64,000 nucleotides of DNA from Turritopsis dohrnii (GCA_027922465.2 BQMF02000009.1:1364001-1428000), one strand, 5' to 3'; positions 37,923 to 48,026 are shown, counted from the stretch's first letter. The notes: generated by a model not told the origin, from the letters alone. Numbers and translations: made by a program.

Positions 37923-38445
37923 TAACGAGCTGGAATCCGCTGGACTTAAAAACAGAAGTCAGTTGATCCAACAAAAAAAAAATGTCGCGGAGACTGCTCC
38001 CATTGAAACTGCTCCCATTGAAACTGCGACCGTTGAAACTGCGACCGTTGAAACTGCGACCGTGGAGAATGCTACCGTCGAGACTGCTGCTGTAGAATGT
38101 CCCCAAACACCGTGTGTCCCAGAGGAGTTTGAAGACTATCCACCAGCGGGCCTGGAAGTAGGAAACTCTGTTGCTACGGCGTACTCCAAGCTGGAGTATG
38201 CTAAAATCGTGTCAGAGGGACTTGACAAAGATGGCGACAGGACTTTTCGACTTCAGTACTACGTAATTGTCGAAGAAGGTGTATTGAGAGAGAAACAGGG
38301 TCGTCCAGTGATAACGGATGACAAGGCTTGGTATGTGATTGCCAAATTGGAAATGGTTCCAATGGATGGAGGAGGGTTGTATAAGGTGAATAATTTGAAA
38401 GAAATCAAGAAAGCTTTCAATGACTACCAATCGGAATTCATGTAA
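37923..38445 (+). CDS. CACTA accessory exon 2 with pentapeptide repeats
   Basis: The open frame runs from an acceptor (TTTTATAG at 37922) to TAA at 38443-38445. It has no upstream ATG in frame, so it must be spliced from an earlier exon, perhaps an alternative form of the 37064 gene. About seven tandem 15-bp units encode ETAPI/ETATV pentapeptides. A globular C-terminus of about 110 residues follows ('LEYAKIVSEGLDKDGDRTFR', 'AWYVIAKLEMVPMDGGGLYK'). Function unknown. Confidence 0.55.
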
Positions 38446-39564
38446 TTTCGACAATTTTACCGAAGAAAAAATTTTAACAACGTCAACACTTTTCTTTGCT
38501 TTTTAAATCCCTCTCCTTTTAAGATTTTCTTTCTGGATGAACTAACAAACCCTGATAAATGCAATACAATGTCTTCAATGATGAGTAAAACTGAATTCTT
38601 CGGAAAAATCTCTCAGATCTTTTTATAAGATGAAAACTGTGACAATTCCGCTTCACAACTAAATAAAAACAGCGCTATCTTTTGCAAACAATCATAAAAA
38701 TATATTATAAAAGTAACTTTTGCTGAAAATTGAACATTAAAAGGTCATGAAAATTCAAGAACGAAAAAATACTTTTGTTTTGTTCCTTCTTTAAAAGTAG
38801 AAATTTTAAAAAAGACACATGGAACATGCATTAGCAATCAGTTTTACAAGTTTACGTTCCACAAAGAACTTCCGAATATTTCTTTTTCTGGACGGTAGTG
38901 AAACTGAACTAAATTTTTCTCACTAACTCTAATAATAATATGTTAATATCTGTAATATCAATGATGACAATTTATTTCAGTTAATCTCACTCTTATAATC
39001 TTCTTAAACCGGTTTTTCACTAGAGACAGAATATTCAGCGCGGAGCGCGGCTATTGTTTTCCTCCACGTGACCACTCTTTAACCATTTTGATTGGCTTGC
39101 GGAATATGCCGCTTCAGAAACGTTATGAACTTTGATCCGACTTTTCTGCAGACGCTTTGCACATAATTAATCAAACACTAGACCGCAAGCGGAATACTTC
39201 ACCTATGGAAAAACCGGCTTTAATGTTGCAACTGACGACGAAAATCGGCAGTGCCTTTTCAAATATCAAAATGCTACATTTGTAAATTATTGTAAACAAA
39301 CATTGTTTGATAGCTTCGAATATTGTTCTGAGGTATCGCATTAATCTGATAATATTAACTGACTAATTTTCTGATCTTCATTTCTACACATACGATCGAT
39401 GCTGGAACGATCTCTAAAACGAAATAAGTAATTTACAGTGAATATACAATTATGAACTTAATTTAAATATAGTAAATAAATTAAATTTGAAAGAGGTTTT
39501 TTTTTTCATTTTGTTTATCAACAAAGTTACAAGCAAACAGTTTTTTCGAATATTTAGAAAAAAA
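38446..39564. other. Non-coding 3' part of the CACTA element
   Basis: AT-rich, no exon seen. It contains a TTA-flanked MITE (39007-39219). Confidence 0.5.
39007..39219. mobile_element. Tourist-like MITE inside the CACTA element
   Basis: Left end AACCGGTTTTTCACTAG and right end CTATGGAAAAACCGGCT are imperfect inverted repeats flanked by TTA (39004-39006 and 39220-39222). That target duplication fits PIF/Harbinger. Confidence 0.7.
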
Positions 39565-39841
39565 TATCTATCCGTTCGTAACAAACGATCTTTACGTTCG
39601 TCACGAACGCTTTAGAACGGGTAGAATTGTGAAATTAAGAACTAGTTCGTGCGGAACGGTATACTGTTCGTTACAAACGTTCATGCGTTCGAGAAAAACG
39701 CTTATCTGTTCGTCACAAACGCTTTTAGTTTAAACTGTTCGTTAAACGATCGTCACGAACGCTAAACGAACACTGTACTGTTCGTCATGCGTTCGACTTT
39801 CGTTTGTGTGTCCATAACGAACGCTAATCTTATTGGTAGTG
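39565..39841 (-). repeat. CACTA right terminal inverted repeat
   Basis: Mirror of 30972-31246, ending CTTATTGGTAGTG. Confidence 0.9.
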
Positions 39842-39965
39842 TGCTCAGCAGGAGTTCTGCTGAATGAGCAAAGTAATTATACCCGACTATATATGTTGAT
39901 ACTGTGAAAAAAGAAACAGGTTAGAATGATTTTAAAGCTGTTTAAAATCGTGGAAAACGCTAGAA

Positions 39966-40500
39966 TCACAGAGCTTCCGGAGACATCGCCCTCTGCTGGA
40001 CCCCCCAGAAAACTGCTTTTAAACTCAATGTTCCAAAAAGACAGTAGTAGCTAAAAGTGCTTGGAAATATGCCTGGTGTCCACTTCTTCAACAGCAACAG
40101 GTGGACAGCTTCTTCAATTACTTTGAAACAATCACATTTTTCTTTATGGCAAATATAGAGTTCCTTTCCAGAAAAACAGGTAGGAGGAATGTCATGGCGC
40201 TCTCTGAAAAAGATTTCCGTGATTTCTTCTTTGTTCTTCCTAAACCTCAAAAAGTTCTTCCAATTCATGGAGTTTTTTGGGAACTTTTCTATCTTGTTCA
40301 TCAAAGTTATTTAAATTGATTGGAATTTTTTCCAATGTTTTCTTAGCAACAACAGTAACAAAATCTTTAAAGTCTTCATTTAATGACAACCACTCATTTC
40401 TTCTTGCTGTAAATGTTTGAAATGTAGTTTCGGTAAAGCACCTTGTCGGCCCATTTGATTGATATCTTTTTTCAAAGTGAAGTACGCATTGATAATTCAT
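39966..40500 (-). pseudogene. N-terminal part of the split repeat-family gene
   Basis: Two overlapping minus frames: 40500-40240 ('CFTETTFQTFTARRNEW', 'FKDFVTVVAKKTLEKIPINL') and 40304-39966 ('HDIPPTCFSGKELYICH', 'AVEEVDTRHIS' in a neighbouring frame). 'EEVDTR' is where such proteins run on to the SPDTDVF motif, which is found at 30003-30296 on the other side of the CACTA element. Identification is tentative. Confidence 0.4.
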
Positions 40501-41179
40501 ATTTCTTTAATAAATTTTCTATTCCTCTTAAAAATGAAACAAAAGTTAAGATTTACAGATATTATTACTCATCCTTGTTGGCACTCATAAGTAGTAAGTG
40601 AGTCATCGTACGAAACAGAGGGTTTCCACTGGCAGAGAATTTATTCTTTATGGTTTATTTCTTCACGTGTTTTCTATTGCTCTGTTTCATAAAACTTTTT
40701 ATTCAGTTATGTGGTAAACCTGGTAAGAGTGAATGTATATTGTTGTGACAAGAATCTTTGTTTACTTATTGTGTCCGTAATTTGGCACATTGACGGTACT
40801 TGAACTAAGAAACTCCTAAAAACGAGCGCTATAGATTGTCTGATCAGTACCTTCTCTCTTAATTATTGTGAGTCAACTGTATACATATCTTTTTTGTATT
40901 TATACAATTTATAATTGATTCCATCATAGGCTGTAAATATCATCAATGTTTTTGGAATTGGTTATTACGAGGACTCGTCAAGATCCCTTGAAGTGCAACT
41001 CAACAATATGTAATGAAGTCTAAGGTTCCTTTTATTCATTTTATAACAATTTGAATGAATTTGTATTGAATTTTGTTTGGTGGTTCACTCAGTCAAAATT
41101 GATGCCTTTAAATTCATTTAAGAATTTAACAAATATTTTTACAGTATTTATAATCCCCCATCACACGACAGGATCATTT
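40501..41179. other. Gene-free AT-rich stretch
   Basis: Nothing recognisable on either strand. It separates the split repeat gene from the virus-like island. Confidence 0.4.
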
Positions 41180-41413
41180 CTATATTAGATTACTATTATG
41201 ATTTCCTTTGTTGTTTAATGTTTTGAATATAAATTTATATAAATTTATAGCTCGTCTTACCACATTTGTCTTTATATGAACCTTTGGCTGTTTTATAAAA
41301 TCACTCAAGTTCATTAACTTTGGTCTCTTTGCACCACCAATTTCGTCACCTGCAGTAGCTCTAGGATAATCTATTATTGGATTCTTCCTCGGAATAGTTT
41401 TCGTTCTAGCCAT
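41180..41413 (-). CDS. Small basic protein with a histone-H3-like N-terminus
   Basis: The open frame gives 77 residues starting 'MARTKTIPRKNP'. 'ARTK' followed by T and an RK pair imitates the extreme N-terminus of histone H3, which begins ARTKQT. The next part, 'GGAKRPKLMNLSDFIKQPK', contains a likely nuclear localisation signal. A GTAAGACG donor-like site follows codon 51, so the last 26 residues may be intron. No other H3 sequence or histone fold is present. This may be chance or mimicry; the role is unknown. Confidence 0.45.
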   Translation of the reverse strand: MARTKTIPRKNPIIDYPRATAGDEIGGAKRPKLMNLSDFIKQPKVHIKTNVVRRAINLYKFIFKTLNNKGNHNSNLI

Positions 41414-41497
41414 GGTATTAATAAAAACAACTTAACTTAAAAATTATCCTTAACAAAAACACAGTTCATCATCACATTCTTTCTAATGACATTCTTT

Positions 41498-41960
41498 CTA
41501 ATGACATTCTTTTGAATGACATTGTTTACAGTCTGTATAACGGTCATCACCCTCCGCTCTTAGTTCTTCACACTTCGGACAGAAACATTGTGGACAAATT
41601 TCCTCTACACCCAACATCTCACCGCATTGTAAACGATATGCGTAACTATCTCTATCTTCCCACCACTTTTGCTCTTCCTCACATTCACTTCGTTCACTAC
41701 CTTCATCTGATGAATTATATTTATAACAGTTAGGATAGAATTTTCTTAATGGTTCATTACATCGATCGCAATGCTCTTTTTCACATTCGTCCTGTTTTTT
41801 CTTTATTATTTTCTTTATTATTTCGTTTCCAAAATAACGTATCGCCTGCTAACATGCCTTCTTCTGCCCATCGTTGAATAACACTTGTTTTACCCGTACC
41901 GTTGCGTCCAACCACCCCAATATTTCCACTCATAACGGGTGAGAAATAAGATTCTGTCAT
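41498..41960 (-). pseudogene. P-loop ATPase fragment running into a zinc-ribbon protein
   Basis: From ATG 41960 the frame encodes a Walker A motif, 'GVVGRNGTGKTSVIQRWAEE', and stops at 41781. A second frame (from about 41815 to 41498) encodes a Cys-rich protein ('EHCDRCNEPL', 'EICPQCFCPKCEE') that is clearly paralogous to 48027-48374 through the pattern W-x-x-DRD-x-Y. The switch is in an A-rich run. Either one gene was frameshifted or a deletion joined two genes. No Walker B motif remains. In a viral island a P-loop protein could be a packaging ATPase or helicase (inference). Confidence 0.5.
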
Positions 41961-42035
41961 TTTTTTCGAATTAATGTATTATTAACAAGAATCAAAAATT
42001 ATTTTCAATATTATAGTAAATCAGCCAAAAATCAA

Positions 42036-42361
42036 TTTAAATAAATTTAAAAACACAGATATATTTCATAAAATCTAGCACGAAGCTTTTCGTAACTGAG
42101 TTACATTGTCAAGTGAATAAGATTATCAAGATAAAAAATTCTACTTTTATACAACTATCTACAGTAAAATAATTGGTTATCAAAGTAAAATGTCTCAAGA
42201 GACACAAATTAAAAAGGTAGATGTGACTGACAAAGCTATTAACGAGACAAAAGTAGAATTTTTTATCTTGATAATCTTATTCACTTGACAATGTAACTCA
42301 GTTACGAAAAGCTTCGTGCTAGATTTTATGAAATATATCTGTGTTTTTAAATTTATTTAAA
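42036..42361. repeat. Perfect 113-bp inverted repeat with a 100-bp spacer
   Basis: Arms 42036-42148 and 42249-42361 are identical in reverse complement along their whole length, including CACGAAGCTTTTCGTAACTG. It would extrude as a large cruciform. It lies near the left edge of the virus-like island and may be a terminal repeat, a recombination junction or a recent inverted duplication. Confidence 0.9.
42190..42288 (+). CDS. Short frame in the palindrome spacer
   Basis: 32 codons starting 'MSQETQIKKVDVTDKAINET' then running into the right arm and stopping. It may be the 5' end of a gene cut by the inverted duplication. Confidence 0.3.
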   Translation: MSQETQIKKVDVTDKAINETKVEFFILIILFT

Positions 42362-42604
42362 AAAATATTTTCAATATATAAACGAAGTTCGTCTGTAGAA
42401 AACGTACCGGGTGCGGCAAAAAAAGAATACAAGTTTAATCGAATATTGTGAAAGATACAGTGCATATTTTTACATAAATCTTTTTTTCATCGCGTAGAGG
42501 AAAGCCTAACTTAGATTTTGGTATATAAAACATCAATTTTAGTTCAGTGAATCAAAAGTTATAATCATAAAACCAACTTCTGAAAATCTCAAAATTGTTG
42601 AAAA

Positions 42605-42763
42605 ATGGTTAAAGACAGTGAACAAAACTTGCTCATGAGACAAAATTTATTAATACGAATTAGAAGTGATCATGTCGTAAGAAACGAAATTACATATGCC
42701 ACATATCATAGACCAATTAGCAAATATCATTTCTTTTGTTTCGTTCATTACCTCCTTATTTGA
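42605..42763 (+). CDS. Small plus-strand frame with a TATA-like sequence
   Basis: 52 codons, 'MVKDSEQNLLMRQNLLIRIR' at the start, rich in basic and hydrophobic residues. A TATATAAAAC motif lies at about 42522, some 80 bp upstream. It is one of the few plus-strand frames in the island. No family recognised. Confidence 0.3.
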   Translation: MVKDSEQNLLMRQNLLIRIRSDHVVRNEITYATYHRPISKYHFFCFVHYLLI

Positions 42764-43444
42764 CATGACCGATTCGCGCGACTTTAGAACTGGGTTCTTG
42801 AAACAGAATACGCAACGTATTATCGTCAGAGTGAACGAGCAATCTCAAACTTCGCGGTAAATAGCTATTCCAAAGAATCGACACCAACACTTTGGTTTCC
42901 ACTCGAAGGTTTCTAGATTCCATATTGTAGGAGAAAAAATTCTTAACGATAAAATGCACGACGTTGATCCAGTGTAATTCCAATTCCATACGTTTCATCA
43001 ACGGGTTAGTTAGGGAATTTCTAGCCGTCACAGAACCGTTGACGGTGCATTTATTATTTTTATCAGATGATGTTGGTGTTGTCGTCATCACTGCTACTGG
43101 TTGTTGCTGTTGCTGCTGTCCTTCGTCTAAAACTTCCAATTTTTCGTGGACCTTTTGTTGTTGCTGCTGTTCTGTGTTGTTTACAATATTTTGGGAAACG
43201 TTGTTTACCGGTTTCATTGTTTCCCTGAGTAGATCCACTAAATCCATTGGCTGTTGTTGATCCATTATTACTATTATTATTACTCTCTGTTATATTGTTA
43301 TCGTATTCTCCTAATATATCTTCAGATTTTTCAATCTCTTTTTCGTACGTGTTACCTCTCGATACACTTCCGCCGAGTAATCTCACAATTCGAAAGCAAT
43401 TCGATTTTATATCCCATACAGCTTCTAGCCTATCAAATTCGTTA

Positions 43445-46400
43445 TAGTCAGCTGGGGTAAAAACGGGCCAAATGAACGAAACATCTTATTGTTTCGATAT
43501 CTCCACCATTTTCGAATATTCGTTTACGGAACCGGCAAAGCGATGGAAATTCCTAACCTTTTGCGGTAGGTTACTACCTTCAATACTGAATGTATTAGGT
43601 TTTAACAGGATTTTTTAATGTCCCGCTTTTCCCCCACATCTTGGGGTGGATTCGGGACACTACATGGGTAAATACGGGACAGTGTCCCGAATTCACCCCA
43701 GCCATAAATTTTACTCTGGGGTAATAATGGGACGACAAATCTCCGATGAGGGTTTCCGAAAAACGAACCAAAACAAGAATAACACAAAATTTGCTCAATA
43801 GCGTTATCATCTTTCTCTTGTTTATAATGTACTAAAACAAAATTTTTTGTTATAAAGTGATGCCCTGTCAACTTTTTCTACCGTACTATAGTAACAGTGC
43901 AGCAACGGGTACACATCAAATTTCCACTTCTTCCCTTCGCAATATTCAAGTTTTAGCGGACCAGCAATTACGTTGAAAATCTTGAACACCCCTATGTCTT
44001 TACCAAGGTGTTACGGGGGCTCCGTCAATGTGGTGGAAGTGGGACTGCTGGCTGGTTTTAAGCAGTCCATCTCGATTGAGTCGACGGGACCATCTTTTTC
44101 TTTTAGAAATCGTTTCGTTATCCTTCCAATATAAAGCATGTGCTTTTTCTTGTTGTAAAAAATTCCTGCGTACCAATCTCCTACACAGTGTTCTTCTGGC
44201 ACTGGAGGTGACAAAAATGCCCATATATTATTGCAAAGGTAATCAGACATTTGTGATAATTCGGTTGGAAAATTGTCACAAATGTTTTCATCACCTTCTC
44301 TGTTTAAGGAACTTCTTGTTTCATCCAGTGGAACAGGCAGCTCGTCTTCACTTTCATCAGAAGATTCAGCAGGAGGAGGATTTGCTTTTTTTCGTTTTTT
44401 TTGCTTTACTTCTTCTTCTTCAGCAATTTTACTGAATGCTTTTTCGAAAATATCATCTGACGTAACAATTTCTCCGTAATTGTTGATTCCTCATCGTTTG
44501 ATATTCGGTTGCACATACGTCTTGCTACCCAATTTTTTCAAGCAATTATCCTATTAAAATTTATCACACCATAAATATAATTTCATGATACATTCATATT
44601 ATTGTATTCTTTTCTCTCAGTCACAAATGAAAAGCAATCACTATACCTTAAACAAAGAAGTGATTTTTGGAGTACTGTTGTTTAAACAGGATGCTGTTCC
44701 ACCATCATGAGAGCTTGGCGTCGCATGTAAGTTTTCAACCCTAATCATGCTACCAGGACTGTCGTCGGGAATGAAGTATGTTACAAACTTGAAACTCCTG
44801 AAACCACTTGAAGAAAATGTCGGATTTCATCCATCCACTAGGATTAGCGTATATCCAGGGATAGAATTTATCCGTTGCAGAGGTGGTTGGTCGCCAGGTT
44901 GTTTGGACCTTCTGACCTTGAAAAATTATCAAGGGTGGCAACACATTTCCACTTGCGGAAACAGCAGCGAGAACAGTGGTATTCGCACGATCACTTCCTG
45001 TAACTATTTGAAGAGTTGGTTGCCCTTTTAAGGAAACCACACGGCATTTTTTTGGTTCATAAGGTAGACCGGACTCATCGGAGTTCCAAATCAAGTCAGG
45101 TCTATCCTTGATACCGAGTTTCTCAAGGGTTGACTCCAGCAAATCATACCAGTGGTAGACTATGAAGGGATTTTTTGTTGCGTAGTGTCGTGACTTAGAC
45201 AGCTTTGTTGCACATTTGATACTCAAGTTGTTTTTACTCAAGAAATCCCTTATCCAGTCATCTCCTGGAGCTCCTTTTTCTCCTTTGTGTTTAAGTTTTT
45301 GGAGACCACGTTCATGACTATTACATTGGACATAATCTTTTACAACTGAACGAATGTCTTTAGTGCCTAGTGCAAAACCGGTCTCAGCCATTTCAACAAT
45401 ACATGTTTTTAATTCATTTTGCTCGGCTTCAGTAAATACAGGCAAAGATCCACGTTGTTTCACGTCTTTAGTGCAATGCCTTTCGATAACTGTTTTAGGA
45501 ATGTTGAATTCCTTTGCCAGAGTACGGTAAGAGGTATCTAAAAATGTACGTTCGTTCATGTGAAAAGTAGTTCCATAAATTGGATGAATTTGAAAATTAA
45601 AAAAATCTCAAAAAATCTCAAAATCTTAAAAAGATAAGAGAAAACAAATATTCTTAAACATACTGAATTCTTTTCTTTTAGCGATTGCATCAGCCAGAGC
45701 TTGTTCGGTGTAATGTTTCTTGGACTTCGATACGTATGTACGAGGCATGTTGTTCGCGCGTTTGTTGCTATCTCGATGATGCTCAATTTGAAAATGAACA
45801 TACAAGTTTCAATCATGTTGTATAAGGATGGATATTCCCGCGTGGCTATTTGGCTACAACAATTAGCTACATCTTGGATAACACTAAGTCACGAGGGATT
45901 TGTTTCATTGAATTTATAAATACATTGTGCCCCGTTCTGATTCATATTTTGCAAGGCATTCTTTCATACGCGTTTGTTCATACTATTTCAATGGTTCTCA
46001 ATATGACAATGGATATCCAAGTTTGAATGAATGAATCCCACATGGCTATTCTTCAGCTACAACAATTAGCTAATATTATAACGTAGATAATTCTAAATCA
46101 CGAGGGATTTGTTTCACTTCATTTATTTTATACCCTGTGTCCCGTTTTTACCCCAATGGCTTAATTTTTTATGGGGTGAAACGGGACAGTCTTTTTTTAC
46201 ACCGTGGAGGTGTGTTCCAGTTGAAATAGCACATTTTCATTAAGAAAGAAGTTCTCACCCATTCATATTATGTACATTAGTGAACAGAATATTAGTTTCC
46301 GTCACCCTTATTCTTGCATTTGAAATACACCAGGATTGGTCTCAATCGCGGTGGGCACATTAGTGAAAAATTCAATATACGATTTTACCGCATTGAGTTG

Positions 46401-46556
46401 ACCATATCAGTTTAAATTCGACAGGCTCTTAGAAGAATGTTTGTATTTTCTTGTCTGAAGGACAAACACAAGAATTGATGAATATTTCTTGATTTAGTGA
46501 CATGTCCCTTATTTACCCCAGCATTCTTGATGTCCCGTTTTTACCCCAGTTGACTA
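43445..46556 (-). mobile_element. Pogo/Tigger-like DNA transposon, 3,112 bp
   Basis: Inverted ends TAGTCARCTGGGGTAAAAAC (23 bp in all, one mismatch) and TA duplications (43443-43444, 46557-46558). Further internal copies of the GGGACA..TACCCC end motif lie at 43620-43720 and 46140-46190. It encodes a pogo-type transposase. Confidence 0.9.
43880..45750 (-). pseudogene. Pogo-like transposase, internally deleted
   Basis: Exon 1 starts 'MPRTYVSKSKKHYTEQALAD' at about 45750 and ends at a GTATGT donor. Exon 2 (from about 45530) carries the helix-turn-helix ('SYRTLAKEFNIPKTVIERHC'), the CENPB-like second HTH ('LGTKDIRSVVKDYV', 'DDWIRDFLSKN') and the first catalytic Asp block ('WNSDESGLPYEPKKCRVV'), then 'NTTVLAAVSASGNVLPPLII'. 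After 'FFKWFQEFQ' the sequence jumps to an unrelated tail, so the second and third catalytic acidic residues are missing. C-terminal exons (44500-43880) hold an acidic region and 'CVGDWYAGIFYNKKKHMLYI'. The copy is not autonomous. Confidence 0.8.
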
Positions 46557-47309
46557 TATCGCCAATCTTTTTGGGCACATCACACCATTGCGTCTTCCTA
46601 TTGGTTGTGTCTATTCTAAATCTAGACATTACGTTCATACCCTACCTATTGTCTAACAGAAGGTGTGGTAGGTAAGTCCCCGATTCTGAAAATATCTCTA
46701 CGTCTTTTTTGTCTGCATATTATCGCTCCAGGTGATTGGTATACAGCTTGTATAACCAGATGTTGCGTTTACTCAAGTATTTACTACTTCCTCTGACACA
46801 CCAATCATAAATCAGCTTTGACAATACATTTGAAACAGTTCCGGTACGAAATAAAACAGGCGTGATAATTCGATAAGATGTTTTCCGTGCGTTTGATGAT
46901 GATATGCGGTAAGAGGGGGGTGGGCATTCTGATCACTTCTTTATAACTTCATTCTTTTGTATTTGAAAGATGAAAAGGTGCCGCTATTTACATAACAAAT
47001 TCCAGAATTTTAAAAACAATGGGTGCTATTGTTTTTTAAAAGAATGAAAATAGTAGTTTGAAATTATGACCAAAAAAGTAATCTGGACCCAAGTGAAAAG
47101 AGATTGGTGACTAGTTTCCAAGTTGTTAAAAAAGAGATTGGTAACTGGTGAAAAGAGATTGGTAACTAGTTAAAGTAAATAGTAGTTGCAATAGAATAGT
47201 AATTGATAAATAAATAACATGTTGTTTGAAGTAATGACTTTATTTCGACTGGCTATTAGCGAGTTACAAGTGACAAGTTATTTTAAAACCAATTAAAAAA
47301 ATTTCCTCT

Positions 47310-47436
47310 TGTTGTTCATCCACCCCTTTGTTTTTGTTGTCGATGACGACGATAATGTTTACGATAAGTACCACGACCTTTTTGTAAATACCATGGCTTC
47401 CAATCATTTCGTTTACAAATGATTATTTTTTTTTAT
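47310..47436 (-). pseudogene. Broken copy of the WKPW small basic protein
   Basis: Encodes 'WKPWYLQKGRGTYRKHYRRH' and a GG end, but the N-terminal frame is destroyed by base changes around 47400-47430. The intact copy is at 49804-49974. Confidence 0.65.
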
Positions 47437-47438
47437 TT

Positions 47439-47585
47439 TCATTTATTTAATAAAGTTGACACTACTGGTAATGCCAGTCCAAGTAATGCACCAAGAAACC
47501 CACCTTTTTGTTGTTTTCGACGTGCTTGACGACGTGCACGATGACGTTCACGTTGTGCTTTTCTGTTAATAAAACCACCGCGCAT
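47439..47585 (-). CDS. 48-residue Arg-rich protein with a Gly-Gly hydrophobic tail (pX-like layout)
   Basis: Starts 'MRGGFINRK', continues with a dense Arg cluster ('HRARRQARRKQQK') and ends with a hydrophobic stretch, 'GGFLGALLGLALPVVSTLL'. Basic head plus GG and hydrophobic tail is the layout of adenovirus pX/mu core proteins and of small core proteins of adintovirus-like elements (family knowledge). Binding to packaged DNA is therefore possible. It is intact here; the duplicate at 49981-50133 has two stop codons. Its stop lies next to the start of the WKPW gene. Confidence 0.6.
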   Translation of the reverse strand: MRGGFINRKAQRERHRARRQARRKQQKGGFLGALLGLALPVVSTLLNK

Positions 47586-47631
47586 TATTTCTTAACAGCT
47601 CCTTTATCGTCTTGTTTCGTGTAAATATTTG

Positions 47632-47832
47632 TTAACATAAATCAATTACCATATATTTTCTTGAAATATAATTTTCTGCAGTTGTACTAAATCTTGCTAA
47701 TCTGTTAATAAACGCACCTATAAATCCACCTCTTTGTTTAGGATACTTTTTATTAACATATTTTTCAATATGATTCATGAAATCATAGTATCCATGTCCA
47801 CTTTGATGTCGACGTCGTTTTTTTATAACCAT
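47632..47832 (-). CDS. Small basic protein with internal GGF motif
   Basis: From the inner ATG at 47832 it gives 66 residues: 'MVIKKRRRHQSGHGYYDFMN', then 'KQRGGFIGAFINRLARF'. The KKRRR start and GGF-hydrophobic block repeat the design of the neighbouring 48-residue protein, suggesting an ancient gene duplication. The copy in unit B keeps only the first codons ('MVIKKRRH') before a deletion. Confidence 0.5.
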   Translation of the reverse strand: MVIKKRRRHQSGHGYYDFMNHIEKYVNKKYPKQRGGFIGAFINRLARFSTTAENYISRKYMVIDLC

Positions 47833-47908
47833 ATAGCAAATAAAATGACACACCAAACAATTAAAAATACAGTAATAAATAGTTCTTGACAGTTCATCTA
47901 TTATATTT

Positions 47909-48020
47909 TATGTTTTTGACATATACAATCGTCTTCCGCTTTTAAAATGTTTACAGTTAATGGGCATGTTTCATACAAACATTTCTTAAATAAATCATTA
48001 CCTTTTGTGTCCACGTCAGT
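47909..48020 (-). CDS. Cys-containing frame without visible start
   Basis: Encodes 'CLYETCPLTVNILKAEDDCI' and 'CQKHKI' before a stop. There is no ATG in frame; it lies just after the zinc-ribbon gene 48027-48374 and may be its displaced tail or a separate small gene. Confidence 0.3.
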
Positions 48021-48026
48021 TAAAAA

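Larger units (their letters stand above)
30972..39841. mobile_element. CACTA (En/Spm) DNA transposon, 8,870 bp
   Basis: Both ends read CACTACCAATAAGATTAGCG (the right end as its complement), and the 3-bp target duplication TGC flanks the element (30969-30971 and 39842-39844). The inverted repeats run about 275 bp with only a few differences and are packed with direct and inverted copies of ACGAAC/GTTCGT, as in CACTA subterminal binding arrays. It carries a TnpD-like transposase on minus and accessory exons on plus, around a shared promoter region at about 36408-37063. High arm identity suggests a fairly recent insertion. Confidence 0.92.
42756..46638 (-). pseudogene. Island gene interrupted by a pogo-like element
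   Basis: The 5' piece starts at ATG 46638 and runs to the insertion at 46557; the 3' piece resumes at 43444 and continues to 42756. Removing the element and one TA copy would leave one continuous frame across the junction, so the insertion hit a coding region. A second break, a frame change in an AAT-rich run near 43262, leads into a Gln-rich part ('NNTEQQQQQKVHEK') and a C-terminal region with 'RNLRVETKVLVSILWNSYLP'. The family is not recognised. Gln- and Asn-rich linkers suggest a multidomain structural or regulatory protein (inference). Confidence 0.5.
46915..47850. repeat. Segmental duplication, unit A
   Basis: Similar along most of its length to unit B (49325-50215). Shared blocks include CTTCTTTATAACTTC, GTGCCGCTATTTACATAA, AGAGATTGGTAACTAGTT-like repeats, CATGTTGTTTGAA..AATGACT and the coding part. 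Two or three small genes were duplicated. Confidence 0.85.

Noticed and set aside
41180..41413. Histone H3 gene
   Set aside because: Only the first few residues resemble H3; no histone fold follows.
43063..43386. Asn/Thr-rich frame as a separate gene
   Set aside because: Its first part is the frame of the interrupted island gene and its second part is a shadow of the Gln-rich frame.
45556..45816. Separate gene
   Set aside because: It is a frame shadow over exon 1 and intron 1 of the pogo-like transposase.
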